Assembly: GCA_020746875.1 (NCBI GenBank)
Contig: JAGTJL010000035.1
Span: 62,001 to 126,000, forward strand
Origin: Rhexocercosporidium sp. MPI-PUGE-AT-0058
Taxonomy: Eukaryota; Ascomycota; Leotiomycetes; Helotiales
Reading direction: 5' to 3'
Length of the DNA: 64,000 bases
Shown here: positions 33,894 through 46,380 of the stretch, one piece after another
Position numbering within the stretch: position 1 is the first letter of the stretch
How the letters are laid out: every line of letters begins with the position of its first letter
Notes under the pieces: generated by a model
Database searches by the model: none
Told to the model about the DNA's origin: nothing
Seen by the model: only the letters and a program-made list of their open reading frames with translations
Made by a program: the position numbers and the translations under genes

Positions 33894-36800
33894 CTTGACG
33901 AGTGGTATTGTGCTTGAGGTGGAGGAATACTTCTTCGTGGGAGTGGGATTGAGGATGGAGTGCGGATTGCTTCTTGAGATTGAGAGAGAAAGCGGTGGTG
34001 ATATCGAAGTGCAGTGGGATGGAAGGTGAAGAAGAAGTAGAAGTAAGTCGGGAAGAGACTGGGGGGGGGAGGAGGCGGGAGATTTGGAGGAGGAAGGAAA
34101 TGGAGCTAAAGTGGCTAGTTGGATAGCTAGCTAAAAAGTAGTTCTGGCGCCAACGAGCTTGATCGATCAAGGTGAGAGGAGGAGGGGAGGGGAGAAAAGA
34201 GGAGCTTCAGATGAACTAACTTCTTGCTTTTTTGGACGAGTGGCAGTGGCAGGAACTTACAAGGGTTTGGGTCAAAAGTGACGATGATGCTTGGACCAGA
34301 CAACAAGCAAGCAAGCAAACCTGCTTCCCGATCAGGACAAGTTGGCAGATAATTACCAAGTACTTTTGGAATTAATTGATTCGTTCTGAAGTCTTTGCTT
34401 TGCTTTGCCGTGCATAACGGACAATGACCAACGCAGACAAGCCGCAGTCCAAGTCATGACTGACTATGGGCTCTCTACTCTACTTCGGTGGTAACACACC
34501 TACCGCCAACTACAGTCCAGTATGAACCAGCTGGCATGTTATGTCATGCCATTCATGTCTCTCTTGCTGGCAGTCATCCACGACGCACGACGAGGTCAAC
34601 CCGCTTCAACAAAATCTTGGATACTGAGGGGATTCGCATATGACGCTACACATGCACCAGCAGGGATGCTACAGGGGGACGGCTGGGAGCCCACAGGGGA
34701 GAGCAGGGTTGTTGTACCTGAGAAAGGCATGGTGCCATACTCTATTTCAGCCGGGGTGCGCTTCCCCAGCCACAGGTTCTTTTTGCCGCCTGCAGAGATC
34801 AGAGATCAGAGGTTGGGATGCAGGAGAGTGGAGGAGGGCAGATGCGAGGCGAGGCGAGGGGATGCGAGGAGAGGATGGGGATGGGGAGAGAAGAGAGGTG
34901 AGAAGCGAGAAAGGCTGAACAACAAAGAAGAGGGTGCAGGATGTCCTGAACTCAATCAAGTCTGGCAACAATTCAATCCTTTTCCATTCATCAACAACCA
35001 ATTCAACCTCTGTAACAAGCCCATCCATCACATCATCAACCATATGCTCCGATAGCTCCCCCCCTATTATCCCATTCACCCCTTTACCCCGTCTCAAATC
35101 TCAACAGATACCGGTATTTTCTTCTCCCAAGGGCCTGTTGTCATCCTCCATCCAAGGCTTTATCGATTGTCCATCCATCATCTCCACCTGAAACAAGATC
35201 CCTAGCCACTCAGATGCAGCGGCGGTGTGGGCATGGATCTGGTCTCTGGGCAGCATTTCCTGGGTGTGATGGAGACCTGACATCACTCACTCCACTGTTA
35301 CTATTACTTCTCCCAAAGAACGAAGTGCTTGGACGGCAACGGCACTGCACAACCCTCAGGGTCTGCACGGTTGACTGGTTGACTCTTCAGCGGGCGGGGA
35401 CTGGCTCTCATTTCCCCACCAACCAGTCGCAACAAACCAACCGACGAAAGACAAACAAAACATCCCCCATTCTGCTATTCCGTGAAGCTGTTCTAGATGC
35501 TCGTTGTGTTTACCCGTAAGATGAAGTGATTCTCCTTCAAACGCAAATAGACCTCGTCTGAATCTGTCAAGGCATCTTCTATGGGAATCATCCCACTGAA
35601 TGTATTTGAGCAGCCGAGTACTGTGCAGAATTGTGTAACAGTGACACACCAACCTCCTTGGTTGGAACGAAGAGATTGACTTTCAAATGAACCCAAAGCC
35701 TGAACTCACACCTACAGCAGGATAGACAAAAGGCAAAAGCAGGTTCGCACACCAACGCCTAACAACTCAACTCTCGCGCTGTGACGTGACGTGACGTCTC
35801 CCCGCCCGCAAGGATCTCCACCCTACCCAAGCTTCCCTTTCACTGGATGGATCCAACCTGGAGATACCACTTTCCCACCTCCCCTCTGATTGGATACAAG
35901 TAACCAAAGCAATTTGCATGCAGAGCTTTCCCATGAAGGGCTTGGACTGGGTTGAAAGCTTGGATTTTAGCCTTTTGCTGTCTCTCTGTCTGCCGTGACA
36001 TCCTGGTTTGTCTTGGCCGTGATGTGGACAGTTCAAGCGAATCCATGCCCTGTTGAGCTGAACGTGTGTGTGTGTTAGTGGGTGTGGGTGTGTCGAGGGT
36101 ACGAAGTGGCTTGCATGCGAGATGCATCGCGATCAATTCTCCTTCCCCGAATAATACTCCAGTTAGTTCACTTACCCAGTCAGGTACCAAATCGAATACC
36201 TCTCATTGCAAGAAGTTGAAGATGGCAATTTCATGAGAAGAACCAATTCAACCTTCACAATCAACGAGGGGAAAAAAAGACGTCGTGCCCTGCAATCAGG
36301 TAACATGCATGGATCCCAAGCCCAAGTAAACGCCCCCCAGATCCTCGCCAAATTAAGGTGCTCACCTCATTTCCCCCATCACCGCCCATCACCAGACGAA
36401 GCGAGACATCCAAGCTCAGCACAAACACCCTCTTCTGGTGCTGTGGCTGAGGAGATGCACGATCTACGATTCCAAGAGATCTAGACTTCCGCCATTATTA
36501 GGGGGCCTTACCATTCATATTCAACGCGGAGGACGTGTTCGTTCGTTCAGCGGGACATGGGTTTTGAGCCACATCAGCAGTGGCGATGCTTGGTTGCTTG
36601 CTGGCTGTCACTGATCCTCATTCCCGGTTCTGCTGAATATCTAAAGCTTCTAAAAGTTCTAGACTCTAGATAGAACTCCCACGCGTTAAGGTTAATGCTA
36701 TGTACGTCAAGCTTGGTTCATCAGGTTCGTCAGAGTCGAAGTCAAATTCACAGTGTTTCTTTGCTTCTTCCATCCGGTATCTTAGAAGATCAATCAGCGA

Positions 36801-39800
36801 CGCGTCCATGACATGGCTCTTTCCCACCTGTATGTGACCTAGAAGAGAACGAAGATCTTGGACAGAGATCCAAACACACGGATAGAACGAGAAGACGGAG
36901 CCATGAACACGAGAGACATGAGATGCGTCTTCCCGAGACAAAAGACCGCACTGGTTTCTCAAACGTAAATCGTCCTACCGGATTCGTGTGTCTTGCAGGC
37001 TATCTAGCGGATGCGTTGGCACGTTACTTTGTCGATCTGTGGACTCGACTGGAGTTGAGCATAGACACCTGCATCGGGGACTCCATATCAATGATCCCAT
37101 GAGCTGATGACGACAATGAAGCTTTCTGAGTATCTGGTTTCGATTCTGAAGAAGTCCTCCTTTTATTTCCTCACTTTCCTTGCTTACTTTCATTTCCTTT
37201 CGCTATCTTAGAGATAGATTTTCATTAGGATCAGTTCAGTACTCCATATCGACAACAAATTACTCACTCACCGCTGTAGAACTCCCAGCCTCCCTCCAAC
37301 AAGTAAGCCGCCACCGATCCAGATTCCCCGAGATCTTACCTGCACTCACTGACGCATCATCCACTCGGAGATCCGTCTTCAAGGTCTCGCCGCTCGCGGC
37401 ACAAGTTCCTTCGGTCCGAACCTCATCTGCATCAACTTTCTCGGTTCGCTTCAAGCTGCTCTCACTGTCATCTCGATCAGGCAAGCTAGTATTTTGACAT
37501 AAAGATCTTCTCTGTCTTGAGCTATAGCCTTGGCCAACCCTCGGGCTTCATCTTTTGAACTTGAATTTGTAGATTCAGAGACAACCAACAATTGTCTCTG
37601 TTCTTCTGCATCTCCCCCTTGGGTTCGAGTATCCACAGCTCGTTATTTCTTTGTCTCACATCTTTCGCGGCTTCACGCAAGACCGAAGATGTACACCGAG
37701 AGCCGCATGCATGAGCGCTGCAGCCTCATCGTGCTGTCACACCGCACCACAGCACAGCACATCTCCCAGCCTTACTTCGCTTAACATCTCCAACCAGTGA
37801 TAGATCCCTATCTCCACCCAGCTCGATTTCTCCTCCAATCTACCCTCTTAAGCTAGCCTCGACAACTGTCAGCCCAGCGAGCTGTCAAGATTATCGCTTG
37901 CGGCTGGTTATCATCCTGCATCGTGTGGGCGTGCTGGGTGGGAGTTACAGATTAGAAGTGATAGTGGCGTCGATTAGTGCTGTAGGTCGTCAATAGCCTC
38001 AAGATAGCTTCATGTCTGGCTTTGAGTGGGGCTATGAATGCTAGCGAGTCTTGGGTCATGTTGTCTTGACTTCTTTCTTTAGTCCTGGAAGTTAAATGAA
38101 GACCGGGTTCAGGAATTTCATTTCGCATTATTGGTAAGGTCACTTCTGCTCTTAATTGCAGTCTCTTTCTTTCTATCTTCTCTCCCCGTGCAAGAGAGCA
38201 TTGGGAGTTTCTCGTTCTCTCCTGTGCTATTGATCGACTCGTCCATACGACGATGTAGGGTTTGAATTATTCAGATGTAAACATCTTTTACGGTATTGCA
38301 AACAGGACGCTTCATATGGCACTATGATATTAAAACTGTCAACACGCTCCCCAAGAACTATATGATGCTCCAGTCCAGGTCAATTCGTTTCTCCATTAAT
38401 TGTCCCCTGAGAAGCAAATGTCCTTTGATTCTATTCTTCTCGGGTTAACCACCTCTCAGACCAATTGACAAAAATCTTGATATTTGAAATATTTCTCGAA
38501 TTTCAATCTGATATAACATAGAATAGGGTCAGACGAATCAGTGACTAGCGAAATTCCTGTTGCTGGAAGAGAGTCAGCAGGAAAGAAACGACAACATTCA
38601 AGCGTATTATTTTTCGCGAAATAAGATGCTATGCGCCGCTCAAGTCCTACTCTGACCTCCTCAACACAGCCCGAGAAGCAGATTGCGTCTAATTTTTTGT
38701 TCTTGGTTTTTGTTTCAGCATGATGTCTTTAGACTTTTGTGATGTTGCTGCGATTGATCCGTGTTGACATTCGCTTACTCCCACTTCCTCATCCTCTCAC
38801 TGTACAATCCTATGGGACGATGGGAACTGGAATCGACGAATAGAGCAGTAGCTTGCTGTTTTTAAATTTTTAGTAAAGGTCTTCCTTTTTTCTTTAATGC
38901 CATAAGTACAAGCATTAAGTACGAAATGTAATATATGAGGATTTTCCTAGTTTCTGATTTCAATTCCTCTCCTCCTCTGGTTGCTGTTTTCTCTTCAGAA
39001 CCTGGTGGATGCAGCTCATGGTGTTGATATACACATATCACGGAGTGAAACTGTACTATTTTCGTCCATCTGTATTATTTAAAGCACGGAACTTTCTTAT
39101 ACTTTACCGTATCTTTTTTCTATTCCTGTTAACAGCAAACATTCCTCAAAGGAAAACAAAACCTGAAGTGAAATCTCCCGAGTTATATCGCCTGACTGTT
39201 ACATATGCATAGTTAAGTAGACTTGCCGACTGCGAATTGACTACGGAACCCCCCTCCCCTCCTCTTTTGTTCTCAATATCTTCAACATATTTATATCTGT
39301 AAGTAAACTAAGCATGGTTAAATTCCTAGCTGATTAAAAGGCAGAAAGCAGAATTCTCGATACACTGTACCGTCTTTCATACCGTCGGCATCGAAGCTTA
39401 GTCGACTCGTTACTATTATAGTTATAGAACCTCCCTTGACCTATTATCTTGAATTCTTTGAGGCTAAGCGTCACGGCGTTGGGGATACCAATATCGTGCA
39501 TTGTTGAAACCTGCCAGACTTATAGATGGACATCTCTAATTCATTTAAGGGGGTCAGGCCAGGCAGGTACCTTATGGACACATTGTCTGGTTCTGAAAGC
39601 ACATTTGAGTATCTTATCCCGCCCCAAAGTCCTCAGCTAGGCTACGGATGTGAAGAAAGTCTTTGAGGAAAGGATATTGACGAAAGCTACATTATCTATC
39701 ACGAGCTCGTATTTGGGAATTCTGTGAATTATCCCCGCCCCACTGCTTGTTTCTCCACTGCAAGTAAAGCGAAAGAAGTCCAGGGTCCAAGGTAGGAAAA

Positions 39801-40210
39801 TTGGGTTGATTCGTGGTCTTTAACTGACCTCCCGGGCGCTTGCCCGGTCATGCAGCTTTGAAAGAGACCTTCGAGGAGGATTACAAGCTACGGTACACTG
39901 TATTCAATCGACAGTTGCAGGGAGATGCTCAGGAAGCTAGTGTATACGCATAGAAATTTCAAGTGATAGGATGAAGTCCATCAAAACCAGTAGACTTGGG
40001 ATTTTAGTTCCCTTAATTTGATGTAGACATAGTCCAAGAAAGTTGACTTGCTAACTCTGCGTAGTCACTCTATCGCATCAAAACGGCATGGAAGCCTATA
40101 CCTGTTATTACCTGTGGCTATATAAACATATCATACATATGTACGGGATATGGTAGGATATCTATACATAATTCTGTGGCAATGGGCTTGAAGACAAGAT
40201 AACACTATGT
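33894..40210. other. 6.3-kb gene-poor region
   Basis: No gene with clear support. 34522-35055 (plus) is open for 177 codons but turns into purine-rich low complexity. Around 36.67-37.64 kb on the minus strand several short, protein-like patches with possible splice sites occur without a common frame (see findings). 38.2-40.2 kb is moderately AT-rich with only short frames. Confidence 0.5.
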
Positions 40211-41359
40211 TCAATGTTTACCTTCACGCTGAGGTCCCTTGCCCACCGGTGTGTTCTGTTCCAGCACAGGTCTCAGTCGGCTGGTCGCTTGCTTCATCTG
40301 TGCAGGCTTTACCAGAGCAGACTCATTCAAACTCAACAACGGATTGACATATCCCTCTGGCTTCGGCTCCCCGAGACCCACTCTCCACTGTCCCTTCGGC
40401 TTAGTAGGTGCAGCTGGTTTGGGGAGTGGCATAAATCTATCCAACAAAACAGCTTGCAAATACGCCGTCCCACTGCTACTGATCCAGTAGATAAGCAATG
40501 CCGACGGGACGTTCAACAGAAGTGGACCGACACAGAGGGCAGCTACACCCATGGACCGTATGAATCGCTGTCTCCATACTCCCATCGCGCTGTAGGGTGT
40601 CCGCCCTGCTAGAATATTGAGGAGGATGGTTCCGGAGAGGACGAATGGGAGGATAAGATGAGGGTCTGCGACGAGGAGATTGGGAAACCAGAGGGCGCCT
40701 TCTGTTGCTAGAGACGTTTCGAGAGGGATGTTGATCGCGCTGTCGACGAGTCCATCGCCTGTCAAGACCGCAGCTGTATTTCCCACCCCAGTTTCCGTGA
40801 TGTCGTTGCCCCCAATCAACATGCCCAGGACACCTTGATTTGAGCCGCACATCTTCCTCAATGCCTCCATGACAGACAAGAACACCGGTATTTGAGCCAA
40901 AGACAGGAAGTTCTTCCACGTCCCACAACCGTTCCGTTTATAAATCTCGCCTCTCTTCGCCCGCAACTTCTTCAAAAATGTGCTTTGGGCAACAACCGGG
41001 CCGAGGTGGCCTACCTCGCGAAAGGATTCTTTGCGGAGGACATGTTTCCAACCTTCGAGGAGGGGAAAGAGTGAGATTTGCTTGATTGTCGAACGCCGCG
41101 CGTAGATAGCTGTGGGGAGGATGATGGTGGTTCGGATGAGGATCGCAAAAAGGGGAATGGTGTAGGCCCATGGTAGGCTGGTGATGGTGTGTAGGGAGGT
41201 GAGCGCGTCGTGAGAAGCTGTGATGGTGGATACAATGATGGACTGTCGGTTGGGAGTGGCGTGGAAGGCTCGTGAGCGGCAGCTTGGAGGAAGGAGGAGG
41301 AGTCTGCTGAGATTGGACGGAGTGGAGGGTCGAAGGAGAGGATGGCGGAGGAGAAGCAT
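40211..41359 (-). CDS. COX18: Mitochondrial inner-membrane insertase, COX18-like (Oxa1/YidC/Alb3 superfamily)
   Basis: Inserts the C-terminal part of Cox2 into the inner membrane in yeast. A single exon of 382 aa. I chose the ATG at 41359 because the frame upstream has only a non-ATG start. The N-terminus (MLLLRHPLLRPSTPSNLSRLL) is Arg/Ser/Leu-rich like a presequence. Superfamily membrane segments are PWAYTIPLFAILIRTTIILPTAI, the FLSLAQIPVFLSVMEALR segment, LILPFVLSGTILLNIL, and GVAALCVGPLLLNVPSALLIYWISS. The Pro/Lys-rich matrix tail is short, whereas Oxa1 has a long ribosome-binding coiled coil, which favours Cox18. It is divergent from ALG11, with 447 bp between starts. Confidence 0.88.
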   Translation of the reverse strand: MLLLRHPLLRPSTPSNLSRLLLLPPSCRSRAFHATPNRQSIIVSTITASHDALTSLHTITSLPWAYTIPLFAILIRTTIILPTAIYARRSTIKQISLFPLLEGWKHVLRKESFREVGHLGPVVAQSTFLKKLRAKRGEIYKRNGCGTWKNFLSLAQIPVFLSVMEALRKMCGSNQGVLGMLIGGNDITETGVGNTAAVLTGDGLVDSAINIPLETSLATEGALWFPNLLVADPHLILPFVLSGTILLNILAGRTPYSAMGVWRQRFIRSMGVAALCVGPLLLNVPSALLIYWISSSGTAYLQAVLLDRFMPLPKPAAPTKPKGQWRVGLGEPKPEGYVNPLLSLNESALVKPAQMKQATSRLRPVLEQNTPVGKGPQREGKH

Positions 41360-41806
41360 CGCTCTGTTCCTATCTCTGTCTCTGTCTCTGTCTGTCTGTC
41401 TGTTGCCGTGGAATTGCACAAGCAATATTCTGTCAGATGCGTATCGAATCAGGTGGTTGCCATACCCAACCTACTGCTACCGTGCTGCTATCATGAGGTT
41501 GAATAAAGCTCCCAGGTCCCCTTGAAGGTCGGATGTGATCACAAATGTCAACAGTCAAGCCTCACCAGACATCGGACACCAGCTGATCTGTGGCTGATGA
41601 TCGGGTCCCGCACAGCACGTGCGCCCCAGCCCCAGCCTTGCCCCACTATAAAAACGAGGTGCGTCTCTAGCTCCCGGCGTGGCTCGTTCTCTGGATTTGT
41701 TGGTGACACCGTCGCGAACTTACCAAGAGCCTGGTACTCCTCTCATGAACAAATGCTATCCCTCCGGATATTCCTCCGTTCACCACATTAATACGTGCTT
41801 GTCAAG
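41360..41806. promoter_or_regulatory. Divergent promoter region of COX18-like and ALG11 genes
   Basis: 447 bp between outward start codons; (GACAGA)n-like repeats lie just upstream of COX18 (about 41374-41402). No other gene is supported. Confidence 0.5.
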
Positions 41807-43764
41807 ATGGCGGAAACATGCAGTGCCCCCGATGGCAGCAAGAAATGGACATTCGGGATAACTCCCGGGCAGAGCATACTCGTCATGTCGATTCTCGGGT
41901 TTCTCCCACTGTTTGTCCTGCTCGCGGGTCCGAAGCTGGTATCTTGGGTTGGGGGGTTGCTGGGAGGCTACTTAAGGAAGAAAACTGCAGGGAGAAGGGG
42001 GCAGATATTGGAGATTGTGGAAAAGGATCAGAAGGAGTGGGAGGAGAAAGGGGGAAACGAGAGGAGGGATAGTGACGAGTGGGAAACGGTGGATTCGTAT
42101 GCGGTTGGGACGGCGAAGAATGGAGAGAAAGCTGTGGATGCTGAGTGGGATGGGATCGTGGGATTCTTCCATCCGTTTTGGTATACATTTCTCTCCTATG
42201 CCAATTGAACCTGGACTAACTGGATAGTAATGCTGGTGGTGGAGGGGAACGAGTGCTCTGGGCCGCTATTAGAGCTACGCAGAAGAGATGGCCGAAAGCA
42301 AAATGTATTGTATATACAGGAGACCATGATGTAGAAAAGGCAGCCATCATAGACCGAGTAAAGGTAATTCCCTCTCCTCAACTGCTAGCAAACGCTGACC
42401 CCTCCAGAACCGATTCAATATTGCCCTCCACCCCCAACAGTGACCTTCCTCTACCTCACAACCCGTTCTTGGGTCCTTGCCTCTTCTTGGCCACACTTCA
42501 CTCTCGCTGGACAATCGATTGGTTCTTTGGTCTTAGCATGGGACGCGTTCTCCCTTCTCACCCCCGATATCTTCGTCGACACGATGGGTTATGCATTTTC
42601 GCTTGCCTTTTGCAAGACCCTCTTCCACGATGTCCCAACAGGCGCATACGTACACTACCCGACGATCTCAACCGATATGCTCAGTTCTCTCGACCCAACA
42701 TCCGCAACAGGGACACAAGGCGTCAATGCAGGCAAAGGACGCGGGGCAGCCGGAGCAGGAAAGAAGCTCTACTGGGAGCTGTTCGCAAAACTGTATTCTG
42801 TGGTTGGGACATCTATCGATGAAGTTATGACGAATTCTAGCTGGACGCTTGGTCACATAAACTCGCTCTGGGGGGCCTGGAGGAGGGAGTACCAGAAGTC
42901 GAGCCCCAAGGTTGTCTACCCGCCAGTCGCTGTTGAGGAATTGGAGAAGGAAGTCGAAGTTTCCGAATCCAGTGAGAAGAAGAGGGAGAATGTACTTTTG
43001 TACATTGCGCAATTTCGACCAGGTATGTTCTTCCATGTTTGCCCCCGTGAAATCGTGTTTTGTTCCGATGTCATGCGACTTGACAGACATCGAGATTCTC
43101 GGAATGGCGGTTCCAAGAAACTAAAATGAAATCAGAGAAAAACCACCACCTAATCGTCGAGTCATTTGCGAAATTCCTCGCTACAAAGTCCCCCGCTACC
43201 AAAGACGCCAAATTGGTCCTCATAGGCAGCGTACGAGATGATTCGGATTCCAAGCGCGTATACGAGTTGCGGTTGTTAGCGAATGAGTTGAAGATTAAAG
43301 ATAGGGTGGACTTCTACCTAGATGCTTCGTGGCCCGAGATATTAGAGTGGTTACGTCGAGCTAGTGTAGGAGTTAATGGAATGTGGAATGAGCATTTTGG
43401 AATCGGGGTCGTGGAGTACCAGGCTGCGGGGTTGATTTCGGTTGTTCATGATAGTGGTGGACCGAAAGGGGATATTGTTACGGAAGTGAGAGGGGAGGCT
43501 ACTGGTTGGTTATCCTCTTTTCCCGAACTTTTGGAGAGAACAGAACATTGACAGACTGACACAGGATTCCATGCAACAACTGAAGAAGAATTTGCGGCTG
43601 CATTCGAGCAAGCTCTATCCTTAAAGGACAAACTAGCAATGCGAAGGAGGGCGAGGGAGTCCGCAAAGAGGTTTACTGAAGAGGAGTTTGTGAAGGGTTG
43701 GATAGCTGTCATGGAGCGGTTGGTTAATTTACGGATTCGTCTTGTAAAGGGGAAGGTTTTGTAG
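41807..43764 (+). CDS. ALG11: GDP-mannose:Man3GlcNAc2-PP-dolichol alpha-1,2-mannosyltransferase, with one apparent frameshift
   Basis: Adds the two alpha-1,2 mannoses on the cytosolic ER face during N-glycan precursor assembly. Exons: 41807-42180, 42228-42363, 42408-43022, 43136-43504, 43565-43764. After an N-terminal membrane segment come HPF|CNAGGGGERVLWAAI, the conserved block PDIFVDTMGYAFSLAF, the YVHYPTISTDML motif, YIAQFRPEKNHHLIVESF, and the GT4 motif HFGIGVVEYQAAGLI with its Glu residues. Exon 3 begins in frame as NRFNIALHP, but the CCCCC run at 42431-42435 is one base short of what is needed to reach TVTFLYLTTRS; everything after is in that other frame. With one more C the protein is 564 aa. 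ALG11 is expected to be important for growth, so a consensus error is more likely than loss. Confidence 0.92.
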
Positions 43765-44247
43765 AAATATAGATTTGTAGTGGAGGAAATACCCTGGGAT
43801 GTAAAATCATACAATGCGATTGTGTATTACCACGTTCTGCCGATTGGTCCTAAGTTTCATTGACAGCCTGCAGTAATTTAAAACAGTTCTTCGACTTCCT
43901 AGAGCACCTGCTTTGGTGTTTATAATTCAGCCTACAGGTCACATTCAAAATCATGCGGATATGGACCTCATAATCTACAGTTCTAAAAGCATCTGCACCT
44001 TCCTCCAGACTAAACGATCACTATGGCGGCCCAAGAGCAAGGAGAGAAGGTATAATTTTGCTTCTGGAGAAAACTTTAAGACCTTGAGATTTCGGCATAC
44101 TATGTATTCTTGACATAATACGGCTTGGTTGTTTTGGAGAATGCAATCGCAACCTCGCCAGCCACTTAAGAGTAGGAACGTACTGAATTCTAAATTCCAA
44201 AATGTTACAAAGTTGGAACTGTTATTTACAATCTAAAAGTCTCCCAT
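43765..44247. other. Convergent 3' ends, no gene seen
   Basis: 3' regions of ALG11 and the gamma-glutamyltranspeptidase gene; AT-rich with short frames only. Confidence 0.5.
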
Positions 44248-46380
44248 CTAGACAGCTAACCCACCACTATTCAACTGTCTCGGCTCACTCGCAGCCTCAA
44301 AAGTCCCATTCCAAAGCCTCCTCACCCCCTGCACAGCCGAATAGCCGGGTCTGACCCACGTAACATTATGCCCGCGTTCCCTCATACTATCGACCGTCGA
44401 GTTATCAAAAAGATACTCGAACGTTGTGGCGGCAGGCATGAGCTGATCATGGAGTCTCGGTTCCAAGATCGCTTTAGGGAGAGTCATGTTATGGTCTAGG
44501 ATGTGCCAGATGGCTTGGGCAGTGGAGGTGATGATTCGGGAGCCGCCTGCTGCGCCTATTGTGAGGTAGAGAGTTCCGTTGGGGTGGGTTACTATGATAG
44601 GGGTTATGGATGAGAGGGGGCGTTTGTTGGGAGCGATGTAGTTTATGGGGGAGGGAACGAAGCCGAATGCGTTGGGGACGCCGGGGATGGAGAAGTCATT
44701 CATTTCATTGTTCATGATTACGCCTGTACGTGTCGTTCAGCATTTCATCAGTAAGTGGAGTGAGCATAAGAGGACTTACCAGTTTCAGGCACGACAAGCT
44801 GAGAGCCGAAAAGTAGATTCACGGTTGAAGTCAGTGTGATAGATAGCCCTGACCTATCGGAGGTCACAATATGCGACGTCCCATGATTCTCCGGCATCGT
44901 GTATCCCTTTGGATTATAATCCGTGACATTCTTCGTATGGTCATCCGAGATCTTCTCTCTTATCTTCTCCGCCGTTTTCGGCTTCAGCATATCTGCCTCA
45001 AAAGCGGTCATGTAATTGAAGAAATCAGGGTCGCCGAGTTCACCGCGAGCAGCATATGAGAATCGCATTGCTTCGTCGATGCGGTGCGTGCTAAGGTTGG
45101 AGTCGGAGGTGGAGTACCCTTCGATGATTTTGAGGATGCTGAGCGCAACGGAGCCGCCGCTGGGCACGCCGCATGAGTAGAGGTTGTAGCCTTTGTAGGT
45201 TATGCTTATGGGGTCTCGGATGGAGATTCGGTAGTTTGCGAGGTCAGAGAGGGTCATTGTGCCGTTCGAGGCTCGAAGGGCGTTGATGGTATGATTTGCT
45301 GAGTGGGGTCAGCAGGGGCTTGAGGTTCTAGTGAGGGATGTACCGATGTCTCCTTCGTAGAAAGCTTTTGCGCCGTGTTTGGCTACGGTTTCTAGTGTAC
45401 TACAAATCTCTTAGAGGAGTTCACTTGATTTTCAGCTCAGGAGGTACTTACTTTGCGTATCTTGTCCTTGTCAAAGTATCACCAAGTCCGAGAAGTGTAC
45501 CTGACAGAGATCAGCTACAACACACTTGGCAGCATGGATGAGGCTACCGTTGGGGGCAAAGTCTGTTGCCCATTGTGGATCGTCAGTTAAAAAGGTGTTG
45601 CCGTCCTTGGTGGCTTCGTACATATATCGAACCAGATCTTCGGTGACTGCTGGCTGTCAGCGTACGACTTACTCACCACATGAGCTATTTACCAGGAAAT
45701 CCGTATCGGGCAACGTGAACTGCGGGATTGCAAACTGCTCTCCATGGCAATGCCTTGCATTGTCAGCTGTAGATTCAATAGTCACGGAAAGGGGGTCACT
45801 TACACCATATTTGTTGTGAAGATATTCAAGACCTCGAAGGTCGCCAGGTACCCCGCTTGCTAACCCACTGACCACACTTGCCATCGGGTTATCCTTATAC
45901 ATATCTCGGAAAGCAGCTGCTGGAGCTGTTTCCCTGAAGTCTGATCCTGTCGGCAGGGGTTCTTATCATTAGAAAGGAAAACGTACCGATGGACTCATAT
46001 GTTCCGTCTGAGCCTCGTACCAGCATGAATCCACCTCCACCTATGCCACTATGTTGCATTCCTGAGACAAGTTAGAAGATTATTCAAGATCAAAACCATG
46101 GAAATAGACAGTACCAATGACTCCAACGCAAAGGGTTGTCCCTACAAGTGCATCGGCAGCATTTCCCTGGTCACATGATCAACGGATATCTTCTTCTCCC
46201 AACCTCTGCAGCACTTACTCCTCTCTCTAACAAACCGATACCAATCTCACTGCATAGCTTACTTTCGCTGGAAACTGCACCCAAGCTGTCTGGCCCCGAA
46301 ATCGTGGTGCACGAGGCGGCTTGACCGAGCAGGAGGATGGCGAGGACATTCCTTGAGAGCTTTCCGGGGATCTTAGGCAT
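44248..46380 (-). CDS. ECM38: Gamma-glutamyltranspeptidase, with one apparent frameshift
   Basis: Starts glutathione breakdown by transferring the gamma-glutamyl group; the precursor cuts itself before a catalytic Thr. Ten exons: 46380-46219, 46166-46114, 46061-45987, 45940-45804, 45753-45693, 45649-45548, 45500-45452, 45399-45344, 45298-44780, 44723-44248. N-terminal hydrophobic signal or anchor, then GGNAADALVG, SGIGGGGFMLV, DFRETAP, the large-subunit core, the maturation site ENHGTSHIV (Thr after Gly), and small-subunit motifs NNEMNDFS and GAAGGSRIITST. In exon 2 a CCCC run (46139-46142, GGGG in the gene) throws the frame off between DALVG and the expected TTLCVGVIG. Removing one base restores a 562-aa protein. 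All other joins are consistent. Confidence 0.93.

Noticed and set aside
34522..35055. 177-codon plus-strand frame
   Set aside because: It has a weak hydrophobic start but then runs into purine-rich low complexity, with no domain.
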